Shown one piece after another: positions 50,596-59,366 of a DNA stretch of 64,000 nucleotides. A model generated the notes under the pieces. It worked only from the letters and a program-made list of their open reading frames with translations. It was not told the DNA's origin and did no database searches. Position 1 is the stretch's first letter. Each line of letters opens with the position of its first letter. A program made the position numbers and the translations under genes. This DNA is from a virus, in IMG/VR virus record IMGVR_UViG_3300017987_000006, positions 62,001-126,000 of that record. The stretch is one strand, 5' to 3'.

Positions 50596-51729
50596 CTAGA
50601 ACGGAATGTCCTCGTCGTCGGCGGGGTCATCCTTGGTGTCGTCGCGGTCCTGGAGGTGACGACGGCTATCGTCGTCCGACCACGGGTTGCGCACCTTCAT
50701 GACCTTGGCCTGATTCTCGATCGGGTCAGGGGCGAAGATGCGGTGCAGTGTCGGTCTCTCAGGTACGAGCTTCTCGCACCGCTCGTCCAGGTCGCACACG
50801 CGGTGCTTGTGGAACGAGAGGGTGGTGCGGCGTTCGTCCTGGCCTCCCTGGCGGGAGACCTGCAGATCGACGTCCCAGATGCGGACGGGTTTGGGGCTCT
50901 TGCAGCTGTCGCAGTCGCGAACAGGGAGCAGAGGGGCCGCCGTGTCGCACTTCTTGCAGTGGTAGGGGCGGCTAGTGATGGACTTGAGCTGTTTCTTGCT
51001 CAAGTCGAAGTCGCTGGCCTCCGTATCGATGACCTCGCGGCCACACCCACGACACTCCCAGATGGGGGTGCTGATGGCTCCTCCGCAGTGGCACTCGCCT
51101 TGCAGCTCGTTGACCTTGCCGATGAGTTGGCGGAAGTGATCGGAGCCCAGGCTCCAGTGCAGGCGGTGGCCGAAGACGCGCTCCCAGCCCTCGCGCTCCA
51201 TCTGGCGCTTGCTGAACTTGTCCATCAGCTCTTCCTCCAGCACCTTCTCGAGTATCGGGTCTCCACGATTGGCCCACTTGGTGTCGCGCTCGTGGAATTG
51301 CGGACGACCGTCCCTGTCCGTTGCCTGAACCAGGCGGTACCACGCGAGATGGATGATCGAGAAAGCCGATAGACGGCGGAAGCTGATGTGGTTCGCACCG
51401 TCATCGATGAGGTAGCACGAGATGCACTTGCCACTGCCGTGCAGCTCTCCGTCGTTATCCTCCTTCCAGATCTTCGAGCACACGTGCGACCGCTTGACGG
51501 TGGAGTTGTAGTGCTCGATGCGCTCGTGGTGCGGAGCGTTCCGTCCTCGGAAGTCCTTGTGCACCTCAAGTAGGATGCGGATCCAGTCAGGATCGTTGAG
51601 GGGTGGTTTGAAGCGGCGGCGGAAGCGCTGACTTAGCCAGGGCTTGATCTTGCCTTTCCTCTTATCGAGTTCGGGTCCGTAATTCTGCAGGTAATCTAGT
51701 CCTGCGTCGAAGTCGAAGTCTTCGCTCAT
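50596..51729 (-). CDS. Zinc-cluster protein with SSB-like acidic tail
   Basis: A 377-residue protein likely to be the phage single-stranded-DNA-binding or mediator protein. The C-terminus ends DDEDIPF, the acidic tip through which SSB recruits partners. Residues 215-275 have three Cys pairs (CHCG, CRGC and CKKC) and a further CDSC. Residues 80-110 contain additional Cys (CSKIW, KCISC). The N-terminus is acidic, then basic (KPWLSQRFRRRFK). It is encoded between primase and polymerase. The family as a whole was not recognised, so the role rests on tail, zinc sites and context. Confidence 0.6.
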   Translation of the reverse strand: MSEDFDFDAGLDYLQNYGPELDKRKGKIKPWLSQRFRRRFKPPLNDPDWIRILLEVHKDFRGRNAPHHERIEHYNSTVKRSHVCSKIWKEDNDGELHGSGKCISCYLIDDGANHISFRRLSAFSIIHLAWYRLVQATDRDGRPQFHERDTKWANRGDPILEKVLEEELMDKFSKRQMEREGWERVFGHRLHWSLGSDHFRQLIGKVNELQGECHCGGAISTPIWECRGCGREVIDTEASDFDLSKKQLKSITSRPYHCKKCDTAAPLLPVRDCDSCKSPKPVRIWDVDLQVSRQGGQDERRTTLSFHKHRVCDLDERCEKLVPERPTLHRIFAPDPIENQAKVMKVRNPWSDDDSRRHLQDRDDTKDDPADDEDIPF

Positions 51730-52720
51730 AGCTTACTCTCCAGTTGCTGAAAGTTTCTGCTGTTCTTGCTGTTGTCTCAAGTTCATCTGCTGTCATGTCG
51801 TCTGGTTGAGCGTTGTCTGGTAGATGCCTTGGGTACTCACACACACGTACGCGGTGGCTTCGTGAGAGAACCTTTCCTGCTGCACACACTCCATCTCTGG
51901 CCTGCTCCGTGTTATCGAGGAAGATGTAGATCGTTGCGGCAAGCCGTTGCAACAATCTCCTCTGCATGAACGACAGGTATGTCCCCATCAGGGCCACGGT
52001 GTACTCATAGCCGTGTTGGATCAGCCACAGAGCTGCCTTGAAACCCTCCACGATGAAAACGTCAATCTTCCCGCAACTCTCATCCCGCATCAAGGGGTAA
52101 ACACGATGCATGTTCCACAGGTAGTTTTTCTTCTGAAAATCGTACCCTTTGTAGTCCTCGGAGTACTTGATCAGGTCCGGTTCCTTGTAGAACTTGTACC
52201 GCGGCACCTCATCGATCACCGTCCTTCCGGATATCCCCACCAGCGCACCGAGATGATTCCTGATCGGAAACGTGATACGCATCTCTTCCTTATCGAACCC
52301 CACCTCGTATTCTTGCAGCACCTTCTTATCGAAGCCGGCATCCACCAAATCTACCGGGTGATAGTCGAAGATTCCCAGGAGCCCCTCGTTCAGCACCATC
52401 TGCTCACGAATCGGATCGGACCTGCCAATCTTCTCGTCTTTTCTGGTGCGCTTGGTAAGCTCTGGGCCGGCGCGATCCATGATGACGGCTCTCAGCTTTC
52501 TGGGCGCTCCAATTTCCTTCAGGAAGGTGTACAGAGATCCCTTGATCTGACAGCCGTGACAGATGAACATTCCAGTCTCGGTGGACATGTAGAACGCACC
52601 CTCCGTCTTCTCGACGTGGAACGGGCACGCGCCATAAATGTTCCGCCCATCGCTAGTGGTCTTCCACCACTTCAAGTACCGTGTGCCTACATCCTCAATC
52701 AGCTTCTTCAGATCGCTCAT
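51662..52720 (-). CDS. DnaG-type primase
   Basis: A 352-residue RNA primase. Start ATG 52720 is inside the helicase gene's end. A CHC2-type zinc domain occupies residues 30-60 (C32, H35, C54, C57). The TOPRIM core follows, with E225 in VFIVEGFKAALW and D269 in IYIFLDNTEQ. The last 25 residues are a strange Arg-rich tail that overlaps the next gene in another frame; a one-base shift would give a short ending at a TGA coupled to that gene's ATG. It works with the DnaB-like helicase just upstream in the operon. Confidence 0.85.
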   Translation of the reverse strand: MSDLKKLIEDVGTRYLKWWKTTSDGRNIYGACPFHVEKTEGAFYMSTETGMFICHGCQIKGSLYTFLKEIGAPRKLRAVIMDRAGPELTKRTRKDEKIGRSDPIREQMVLNEGLLGIFDYHPVDLVDAGFDKKVLQEYEVGFDKEEMRITFPIRNHLGALVGISGRTVIDEVPRYKFYKEPDLIKYSEDYKGYDFQKKNYLWNMHRVYPLMRDESCGKIDVFIVEGFKAALWLIQHGYEYTVALMGTYLSFMQRRLLQRLAATIYIFLDNTEQARDGVCAAGKVLSRSHRVRVCEYPRHLPDNAQPDDMTADELETTARTAETFSNWRVSYERRLRLRRRTRLPAELRTRTR

Positions 52721-54173
52721 CTTCCTTCTCTTTCTCAAGGCTGAGTTGGCGGCCTCTTTGCTTGAAGGCGCGCTCTTCTTCCTTGGCTTGAGCAATTTCT
52801 TCAGCTCGGAAACGTGCGAGTACTTGCCGATGTGACTCGAAGATCTGAGTCATCTGAAATTTGACGGCAGGGACGGCCACAAGCTCGAACCCAGCCATTT
52901 TGATCTCTCTCGCTCCAGAAATGATTACCGATAGGAGTGTGTCTCCGTCATCGCTCTCAGTTTTGATCACACGTAGGGCCAGATCACACGCCTGAGCGAA
53001 GGCGTCACTGTATGCGATCTCCGCCATCGTAGACCCTTTGGTTTCCTCCCCAAGCCGGTTGGCCTGGGAAGTCGCCAGCAAAGGGATCTTGTACTCGCGG
53101 GCTATCTCTTTCAGTCCGTAGGCGATCTCGCCCTTGTCCTGGTACATCACGCCCGATCCCTTCTTGACAGCCTGGATCAAGTAAACGGAATCGGCGCATA
53201 CGATGTCCGGCTCGAACTCCTCGATCTTGGCCCGCAGCTCCATCAATCCGCTCGCGGAGCTATTGCCCCACCCGCTGGTGAACAGCACAGACCGATTACG
53301 GTTCTTCTGCTTGAAGATCCGTGTCTCCTCCTCCTTCAGGTGCTGCACCGTGTCGACCAGCGTGGCCTCGTCCTCAGCAGACAGCTTTCCATTGCGAAAG
53401 GCCTGGTAGTCTACTCCGATCATGCGTGCCACGAAACGTGTCCGTAGCTGCTGCGGTGCCATCTCCTTGGTGAAGACAAGGACGCGACAATTGTGGTGAA
53501 GGTAACACTCCACGGCCACGTCCATGAGCAACCACGTCTTTAGGCTCTTCGGCCTGCCGTACAGCAGGATGAACTCCGTGTTCAGCATGCCCCTGGTCTG
53601 TTCGTTCAACGGGTGAAACTGCTGACCCGTCTTCTTTGAGACCTTTGGCTTGCCGCTCTTCGTGTGGTACCCCCACCCCATCGGGTATGGAATACCCAGA
53701 TACCCAAGTTGATCTTTCGCCTGGTAGTACTCTCGCAGGATGTCACCGCTGGAGTCCGCGAGGATTTCATCGTCTCCGACCTCGCTGCCGGCGGCTATGG
53801 ACTTCGCATCCTGGTACATGCACTGGACGGCCCCTCGCGGGTCATCCTCGTACATGTCCTTGATCTTATCGTTGATCTCTTCCACCCTCCCCCGGACCCA
53901 TTCGTCCCGAACCTCCTGACACAGGGCCTCGATGGTCATGTGCTCTGGAGGGTCCGGGAGGTCGAGTGTGGGGTACTGGTTCAATACCATGTCCAGGGTC
54001 GGAACTGAGTTCCTGGTCTTCTTACCCTGAAAGTAGTCGATCAAGTAGTTGTAGAGAAGCCGCCCGTCATCGGTGCGGAACATCTCATACCTGATCCCCT
54101 CGTGCATCATGGTCTTCATGCCGCCGGTCTCGATGACCTTCGACAGAAGGAGAAGCTCGTAGTGACTTGCCAA
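52695..54173 (-). CDS. DnaB-like replicative helicase
   Basis: A 492-residue RecA-fold hexameric-helicase candidate. It starts with TTG after GGAGGAG. Walker A is GRPKSLKT (206-213), lacking the usual glycine before Lys. Walker B is PDIVCADSVYL (D328). The N-terminal 140 residues resemble the helical primase-binding domain. Residues 350-380 (GLKEIAREYKIPLLATSQAN) match helicase motif H3. It overlaps the primase gene by 26 bases, and both would act at the fork. The C-terminal tail is charged and probably flexible. Confidence 0.85.
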   Translation of the reverse strand: MASHYELLLLSKVIETGGMKTMMHEGIRYEMFRTDDGRLLYNYLIDYFQGKKTRNSVPTLDMVLNQYPTLDLPDPPEHMTIEALCQEVRDEWVRGRVEEINDKIKDMYEDDPRGAVQCMYQDAKSIAAGSEVGDDEILADSSGDILREYYQAKDQLGYLGIPYPMGWGYHTKSGKPKVSKKTGQQFHPLNEQTRGMLNTEFILLYGRPKSLKTWLLMDVAVECYLHHNCRVLVFTKEMAPQQLRTRFVARMIGVDYQAFRNGKLSAEDEATLVDTVQHLKEEETRIFKQKNRNRSVLFTSGWGNSSASGLMELRAKIEEFEPDIVCADSVYLIQAVKKGSGVMYQDKGEIAYGLKEIAREYKIPLLATSQANRLGEETKGSTMAEIAYSDAFAQACDLALRVIKTESDDGDTLLSVIISGAREIKMAGFELVAVPAVKFQMTQIFESHRQVLARFRAEEIAQAKEEERAFKQRGRQLSLEKEKEDERSEEAD

Positions 54174-54182
54174 CGGCTCCTC

Positions 54183-54506
54183 CTATGCGGGGCTCAGGTA
54201 TTCGATTTTCCCTTTGTTGTAGACCCGGGGAGTTCCGTCCACCTCTACACCGAGGGTGTAGCGATCGGTGTAGAGCAGCTTCCCGACGATCGGCTCTGAC
54301 AGAGAGTCCGGTAGGAATTCTACCTCCCTGCCGATCCAGCCCTTCACCCGGCTGTGCCAGTTGTCGTCCACCTGGAGGATGTCCCGCAGCTTGTGGACCA
54401 CGACCTTCAACTGCGAGACCGACTCCCTCAGATTTTTGAACTCGTTGTAGAAGTGCCCGATGTTGATCTTGGGCGGCCTTCTCTTCTGACCATTATTCTC
54501 GGTCAT
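54183..54506 (-). CDS. Small protein with Sm/Hfq-like C-terminal fold (tentative)
   Basis: A 107-residue protein. Residues 15-50 are a helix. Residues 55-105 (VKGWIGREVEF, PIVGKLLYTDRYTLGVEVDG, VYNKGKIEYLSP) read like an Sm-type small beta barrel: a strand, a Gly-Asp turn, a Val-Glu-Val strand and a Lys-Gly-Lys-Ile strand. It ends 9 bases before the helicase start. Such a fold would bind RNA or single-stranded nucleic acid. Hfq-like function is not shown; the assignment is from strand pattern alone. Confidence 0.5.
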   Translation of the reverse strand: MTENNGQKRRPPKINIGHFYNEFKNLRESVSQLKVVVHKLRDILQVDDNWHSRVKGWIGREVEFLPDSLSEPIVGKLLYTDRYTLGVEVDGTPRVYNKGKIEYLSPA

Positions 54507-54517
54507 GCTGCACCTCC

Positions 54518-55648
54518 TTACGCGGCGCGAGCCATGTACTCTCCAGCCAGCTGCTCCAGCTCGAACCGCTTGTCCATGTCCTTTTCCTCTTGCGAAGCTC
54601 GGGAGATGGCTTGGAAGATGCCGTAGCGGTTGTGCAGGGGCTCGATGGCGAAGACCTCCTTGGCTCGGTCCTGGAATGTCTGCGTTGTCTTCTTCCGGTT
54701 CAGGAACTTCAGCATCTCAGCTTCGGGATCTTCCACGGGTTGGTCCTGCAGCGCAACCATCATCTTCTGGTTCTTGGAGATGACGGTCGGGAGCTTGCTG
54801 AGAGAATCGTCCAGCAGCGTGTCGATGGCGTCATCGCTGATGCCGCGGTGCATCCGGTAGAGGATGCGACCATCTGACACCGTCACGATGGCACCGTTCA
54901 AGCAGACCAACCTGAACGTTGAGGCGTCGATCGTGACGGCCGTGTACCCCACCTCAGAGTTACGCAGGTGGAATCCTTGGTGGACGATGTCGTTCTCCGG
55001 CAGCAGGCCCTCAGCTTCGGCCGCGTTGTAGAAGCGGCGCACCTGCTCGTTGGGATGGTTCCTGTCGATAGGTCCCAGGTTGGTCTCTTTCGTCACTACC
55101 GTGTAGTGGCTGGACTTGTCGCAGTGAAAGCCCGTGCCGAATCGGTTCTTCATGAACCGCATCTCGTTGGTGTTGATCCGCTTGTTGCGGCTCATCCGGT
55201 CGAAGATTCGAACATCGTCGATGGCCGAGTACGTTGGGCTCAGGATGGCCCTGACGAACCCGTTCGCGTCGCCGTTGCCGGGGTCGTCCTTGTCGTACCG
55301 ACGCGCTCTGATCTTTCTCGTATCGTGGGTGCGGGAAAACCGTCGGTGCAGCTCCTGCTGGATCTCCTCTGCCTTGATGTGCTCCGGGTCGAACCACTTG
55401 CCCCAGTTCACGCCCAGAATCGATCCGAGCTGGCGTTGCGCCCAGTCGGTCATCGAGAGGCGGCCCAGCTTTGGGACTTCCATGTGAACGCTCGGGAAAA
55501 CCGTGTTTCCATCGGGGACGATGCGAACGTCCTCCAGGTCGACAACCTTGTCCTCGTAGTTGCGCTCGTGCAAGCGGGTGATCATGTTGAACACCGCGCT
55601 AAACTTGAGCATCTTCTTCCGCTTCATCAGCAAGTCCTGTGGGTTCAT
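54518..55648 (-). CDS. DUF932-like phage/plasmid protein
   Basis: A 376-residue protein read from ATG 55648. Residues 105-280 resemble the phage/plasmid-related DUF932 family: NGFVRAILSPTYSAIDDV, SHYTVVTKE, GFHLRNSEVGYTAVTIDA, and TFRLVCLNGAIV at a conserved spacing. The biochemical role of the family is unknown; members are common near phage replication genes. The last 100 residues are helical and charged. It overlaps the next upstream gene by 50 bases. Confidence 0.65.
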   Translation of the reverse strand: MNPQDLLMKRKKMLKFSAVFNMITRLHERNYEDKVVDLEDVRIVPDGNTVFPSVHMEVPKLGRLSMTDWAQRQLGSILGVNWGKWFDPEHIKAEEIQQELHRRFSRTHDTRKIRARRYDKDDPGNGDANGFVRAILSPTYSAIDDVRIFDRMSRNKRINTNEMRFMKNRFGTGFHCDKSSHYTVVTKETNLGPIDRNHPNEQVRRFYNAAEAEGLLPENDIVHQGFHLRNSEVGYTAVTIDASTFRLVCLNGAIVTVSDGRILYRMHRGISDDAIDTLLDDSLSKLPTVISKNQKMMVALQDQPVEDPEAEMLKFLNRKKTTQTFQDRAKEVFAIEPLHNRYGIFQAISRASQEEKDMDKRFELEQLAGEYMARAA

Positions 55649-55928
55649 GAAGGCCCTCTTTTTTTCCTTCGGCCGTGGCCGGTTGTTGGTTGAAAATTGT
55701 TGCTGCCACATCACTCTCAAGCAGATCGATGAACTTGGTCATCGCCTCCTGCGTCTCCTTGCTTGCTACTTCGTGCGCCGACATCTTGATCGCCCCGTAT
55801 GGGGTGGACGTCTTCGTGTCCAGGTACTGTGCTGTCAGCTTGATCGTCACACCGATGCCCGTCCTGTTCAGCTCTGCGCTGACGATGGAGACAGCATCAA
55901 ACCGAGGACTCCCTTCGATCTTCTTCAC
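55599..55928 (-). CDS. Small hypothetical protein
   Basis: A 109-residue protein with a mixed N-terminal half (VSAELNRTGIGVTIKLTAQY) and helices at residues 55-75 (EAMTKFIDLLESDVAA), ending in an acidic tail. It overlaps neighbours on both sides. No family recognised. Confidence 0.55.
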   Translation of the reverse strand: MKKIEGSPRFDAVSIVSAELNRTGIGVTIKLTAQYLDTKTSTPYGAIKMSAHEVASKETQEAMTKFIDLLESDVAATIFNQQPATAEGKKEGLHEPTGLADEAEEDAQV

Positions 55929-56266
55929 TTCTTCTTTCCTTCCAGGTATTCACGCAGATACTTGTTCAGGTTTCGTGCGAGGAACTTGTGCGCTAGGTGC
56001 GCAGCACTCTCGTTGGCCACTTCAATCTCCGCTACGGACTGTCCACACGACAGCTTGATGAAGCATGTCGATTCGATGGACATCCCCTTGTCTTCTCCGA
56101 GCCTCCAAGGTTTGACGCCCAGCGTGACACCGACTTCGGCCGGGCCGGGGGAGATGTCGAAGTGCTCCCAGTCCGTCTTCCGATCATCTAGGACAACCTC
56201 TCCGTTCTTCTTGACCGTTGTGTGCTGCTGCGCTGGTCCAAGTTGCCGCCGCTTGAACTTTCTCAT
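55925..56266 (-). CDS. Small hypothetical protein
   Basis: A 113-residue protein. ATG 56266 overlaps the upstream stop (ATGA) and is preferred over a start seven codons earlier. It begins basic (MRKFKRRQLG), has a beta-rich middle with GPAEVGVTLGVKPWRLG and two Cys, and a C-terminal helix (LAHKFLARNLNKYLREYLE). No family recognised. It belongs to the tightly coupled chain from the UDG gene to DUF932. Confidence 0.55.
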   Translation of the reverse strand: MRKFKRRQLGPAQQHTTVKKNGEVVLDDRKTDWEHFDISPGPAEVGVTLGVKPWRLGEDKGMSIESTCFIKLSCGQSVAEIEVANESAAHLAHKFLARNLNKYLREYLEGKKK

Positions 56267-56727
56267 AGCACCAGCGCCTTCGGGCATCCTGCGATGAGCG
56301 AGAGCGTCGGCGGCTTCTCGCTGTAGGCTTTGAAGGCCTTGTCACGGTCCAGCTCGCCCTGCCGGATCATTTGATCGAGCCTCTCCTCATCCACAAGGTA
56401 CGTGACCTTCTCCGTCAAGAAGTGCTGAGAGATCCTAGCCGGAAACAGCCGTGCCAGCTCGGTCCCATCCCAGACCTGGGTACGCTTCTTGAGTGCCCCC
56501 AGCGGCCCGATGATGAGCTTCTTCTTGTCCGAGTTCTTCAGCTCCGCCTTGATGGAGGTCGTTGCCTCCTTGAGCGAGACGTTGTAGTCGTCCACGAGAG
56601 AGCGCAGCTCGTCCATGAAGTCGTCGTTGTCATCCATGAACTCGTGCAGCGCGTCTCGTGCTTTCTCGAAACGCTTGACCGCCCCTTTGGCGGTCTCGGC
56701 TCTACGCCGATTCGGTCGTTTTCTCAT
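56263..56727 (-). CDS. Helical hypothetical protein
   Basis: A 154-residue protein from ATG 56727, which overlaps the UDG stop. The first 70 residues are a charged helix or coiled coil (RFEKARDALHEFMDDNDDFM). Residues 75-154 are mixed, with LIIGPLGALKKRTQVWDGTE. It is encoded between UDG and the small beta protein. No family recognised; nuclease-inhibitor or scaffold roles could be imagined but are unsupported. Confidence 0.6.
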   Translation of the reverse strand: MRKRPNRRRAETAKGAVKRFEKARDALHEFMDDNDDFMDELRSLVDDYNVSLKEATTSIKAELKNSDKKKLIIGPLGALKKRTQVWDGTELARLFPARISQHFLTEKVTYLVDEERLDQMIRQGELDRDKAFKAYSEKPPTLSLIAGCPKALVL

Positions 56728-57491
56728 GTGAGCAGTCCTCCTTGCACTAGAAACATATCGCGCATTTTGTATCCTCGATCGGGCATGGGAGTGTCCCAGT
56801 ATACCTGCCGAAGTTTGTCTAGCAGGTAGGCCGCGCGCCTCCACGCAACCAGGGCCTGGCCCCATACTCCTATCTTTCTCTTGTCCCCGCTCCGCGCGAG
56901 AAAAGCGGGGTGATACATCGACATCACCGGGTAGGTGACGTCGGTCGCCTTGCCGCGGATAACGCAGTGCTGCACCTGTCCTTGGACGTTCCGCATCGTG
57001 ACTGAGCGCTGACCCGTCACCTCGAGCACGGCGGGCTTACCCATCGCCACTACCAACAGTGGATCAATCTCGTACAGGACCTCCTCCCAGAACGGCCGAC
57101 AAGCAGCCCGCTCCTTACTGGACGGGTCCCTGTTCTCTTCTCGCTTACGACCAGATCTCTCATCGGTGGAGATGGAGAACGGACGACACTGGACAATGTT
57201 CATCACGAACACGCTTCTGCGATCTATCTTCACGGCCTCCAGGTACTCATTGAGGATGTCTCCCGAAGGTCCTATGAAGGGAGCGCCTTCGAGATCTTCT
57301 TCCTCCCCCGGGCCGATGCCGATGATGACCATGTCCGCATCGACGTTTCCATCCGGCATTACGATTCTTCCAGCAGTGCCGTCCGTTTTGAGTTTCTTTT
57401 GCTCTCGCAGCTCTCCAAGTCCGCACTTTGTACACCCGCGCCATTTCCTAAAAATGGAGAGCACCCTCTGCTCTCTTTCGGTTGGGCTCAT
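56724..57491 (-). CDS. Family-4 uracil-DNA glycosylase with Fe-S cluster
   Basis: A 255-residue DNA repair glycosylase that removes uracil from DNA. Four Cys (C20, C23, C102, C131) fit the 4Fe-4S cluster of this family. The active-site loop is GIGPGEEED at 58-66, followed by FIGPSGDILNEYL, and the DNA-intercalating loop contains YHPAFL with H194. Length is slightly above the family norm of about 200, with a C-terminal extension. The ATG overlaps the helicase stop. In a phage it could protect replicating DNA from uracil. Confidence 0.85.
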   Translation of the reverse strand: MSPTEREQRVLSIFRKWRGCTKCGLGELREQKKLKTDGTAGRIVMPDGNVDADMVIIGIGPGEEEDLEGAPFIGPSGDILNEYLEAVKIDRRSVFVMNIVQCRPFSISTDERSGRKREENRDPSSKERAACRPFWEEVLYEIDPLLVVAMGKPAVLEVTGQRSVTMRNVQGQVQHCVIRGKATDVTYPVMSMYHPAFLARSGDKRKIGVWGQALVAWRRAAYLLDKLRQVYWDTPMPDRGYKMRDMFLVQGGLLT

Positions 57492-59350
57492 TCTTGGTCT
57501 CTCCGAGGCTTGAGCGTTTTGAATTCATACGGGCCGCCTTCATCCGACGGCCAGCGCCTCAGCTGCAGCTTCAGTTTGTTGCACATCCTGTGGAAGAGAT
57601 AGATATAGACATCGTCGTAGATCACCACGAGCGGATTCTTCATCCCTTCGTGGTGGCGATACCCCTGGATCCGCCCCATCCCCTGCTGCAGCGCGTTCTT
57701 TCCTCCTTCCGGGTGTTGTGAGCCGAATGGCGTCATCCAGAACAACGTGTCCAGGCTGTCTTCGTCGATGGCCTCCATCACCAGCTGGTGTGTTCCAAAG
57801 ATCAGCTGCTTCGTTCGGAGCGCTTCCCACCTCTCTTTCACCTTCACTGAGCCTGTGCAGATACCTGTTGAATATCCCTCCTCCAAGAACTTGGCGTGCA
57901 TCAGACGAAGGTGGTCTACGCTGTGACTCAGCGCCAGCACCTTTCGTCCTGCCGCGATAGCATCTCGCAGGTCTTTGGCGATGTACTCGTTGCGTTCTTC
58001 CATCCTGCCGACGTATGATCGCAGCAGTCCTATGTTGGGCTTTCCGGCCTTGTCGATGACGTACTCGTTGTAGTCTGCTGGGGATATCTGAAATAGCGTT
58101 TGACGGAAACGGATGTCTGTGGGGACGTCCTGTGACAGGTCTTTGTGGAATGGTTCGCCGAGGTGGTAGTTGTAGACCACCTCGGTGCCGTCTTCGCGGT
58201 TCACCGTAGCGCTGAGCCCGAACCTCCGACCGCAGAACATTGTCGCGGTGATACAGAAGTACGGGGCCGCTAAATGATGACAGTTGTGGACTACTACATT
58301 GGACGAGCTTACTTGGTAGGTAGGGGTTCCGCCGATTTGGAGATTGTATACAAGACCGTTTGGACAACGTCCTCCAAATGTTCCATCGGGCGTAGAGTCT
58401 ACCCGCCGGACAGCCTTCACCTTTTGCTTCTGCGCAGAGCACAGCACCGTGTCATCGCTGCTTAAAGCCAAAGCAGGGACCCACCCTCTGGCGGTCCAGA
58501 ACGGGTGCTTTGGCGTACAAACGATCTCTACTCCGTCTATGAGGACAGAGACCAGTGCGTGTGGACGCGATACGAAGATCCTTTCAATAGGCCGCTTCGA
58601 GAACAATCCCATGTGTTCATCAAACGACCAAACTAGATCTCCCACTCTTCGCCTCTCTATTGGCACACCATCAACCAGAGTCCCGGCTACAAAGCACTCA
58701 TCCCATATGATAGTCCCAAACCATCTACGCATCTCTGGAGTTACCTGATCGGCATACTTTGCCAGTGTGTGCAGCGTGGCGACAACGATTGGCCGTTTCC
58801 AAGTCCACCTGCTGGGACTCCCACGGATCAATCCGATTCCGCCATCGAACTCCAAAAATTCCCTGATCTTCTCTTCCCACTGATCAAGTATCGTCGTCTG
58901 GTTTACGATGACTAGGGCGTTGTGCCCGAAGTGGGCGATGGCGTGCAACGCGATTGTTGTTTTTCCTTTCCCACAATTTAGGTTCAGCAGCCCGTTGTCC
59001 GCCTTGATGAATGCGGCGAACGCTTTGCGCTGCGTGTCCTTGTCCGGCTGCAGCTTGTCCAGGACGACGTTGCTCTTGAACACCGCCCGCGGGAAATTCC
59101 CTGGCGTGATGTCTACGATGGGGAATGTCAGCTGGCCGTACGTGTCGGGAGGAACATACTCTCGCGGCACAGCGATGTGGTGTGGGCTGTCCTCCCAGAG
59201 CTGAAGGAACTCCATCCCCTCTTCTCCGCTGACCTCGAACTCCAAACTGGCCTTGATCGATATCGTGTTGACGTGCTTCTTAGGAAGCCACATCCGTGTC
59301 CCCAGGTACGCCCTTTCGGGGTCCCTGACGATGAATTTGAAACCTTCCAT
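57488..59350 (-). CDS. DEAH-box SF2 helicase interrupted by a mini-intein
   Basis: A 620-residue precursor. ATG 59350 is chosen because GGAGG precedes it and an upstream TTG start would read through a repeat region. Walker A is CGKGKT (126-131). The DEAH-type motif DECHH is split by the intein between DE (217-218) and CHH (357-359). GLSAT (378-382) and QGMGRIQGYRH are motifs III and VI. The spliced enzyme would be about 482 residues and similar to phage XPB/UvsW-type helicases that rewind or unwind branched DNA. Confidence 0.85.
   Translation of the reverse strand: MEGFKFIVRDPERAYLGTRMWLPKKHVNTISIKASLEFEVSGEEGMEFLQLWEDSPHHIAVPREYVPPDTYGQLTFPIVDITPGNFPRAVFKSNVVLDKLQPDKDTQRKAFAAFIKADNGLLNLNCGKGKTTIALHAIAHFGHNALVIVNQTTILDQWEEKIREFLEFDGGIGLIRGSPSRWTWKRPIVVATLHTLAKYADQVTPEMRRWFGTIIWDECFVAGTLVDGVPIERRRVGDLVWSFDEHMGLFSKRPIERIFVSRPHALVSVLIDGVEIVCTPKHPFWTARGWVPALALSSDDTVLCSAQKQKVKAVRRVDSTPDGTFGGRCPNGLVYNLQIGGTPTYQVSSSNVVVHNCHHLAAPYFCITATMFCGRRFGLSATVNREDGTEVVYNYHLGEPFHKDLSQDVPTDIRFRQTLFQISPADYNEYVIDKAGKPNIGLLRSYVGRMEERNEYIAKDLRDAIAAGRKVLALSHSVDHLRLMHAKFLEEGYSTGICTGSVKVKERWEALRTKQLIFGTHQLVMEAIDEDSLDTLFWMTPFGSQHPEGGKNALQQGMGRIQGYRHHEGMKNPLVVIYDDVYIYLFHRMCNKLKLQLRRWPSDEGGPYEFKTLKPRRDQE
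58283..58696 (-). mobile_element. Mini-intein (138 residues) in the DEAH helicase
   Basis: Residues 219-356 of the precursor form a self-splicing intein. Block A is CFVAGTLVDG (Cys1). Block B is VCTPKHPFWT. Blocks F and G are VYNLQIGGTPTYQV and VVVHN followed by Cys+1. No homing-endonuclease motif (LAGLIDADG or HNH) fits in the remaining length, so it is a mini-intein that cannot spread alone. It lies inside the catalytic motif of the host protein. Confidence 0.9.
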
Positions 59351-59366
59351 CCGGCCTCCAGGTGCT

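Noticed and set aside
57540-58442. Open frame of 300 codons in another minus frame of the helicase gene
   Set aside because: Arg/Pro/Gln-rich shadow of the helicase and intein coding sequence, with no motifs.
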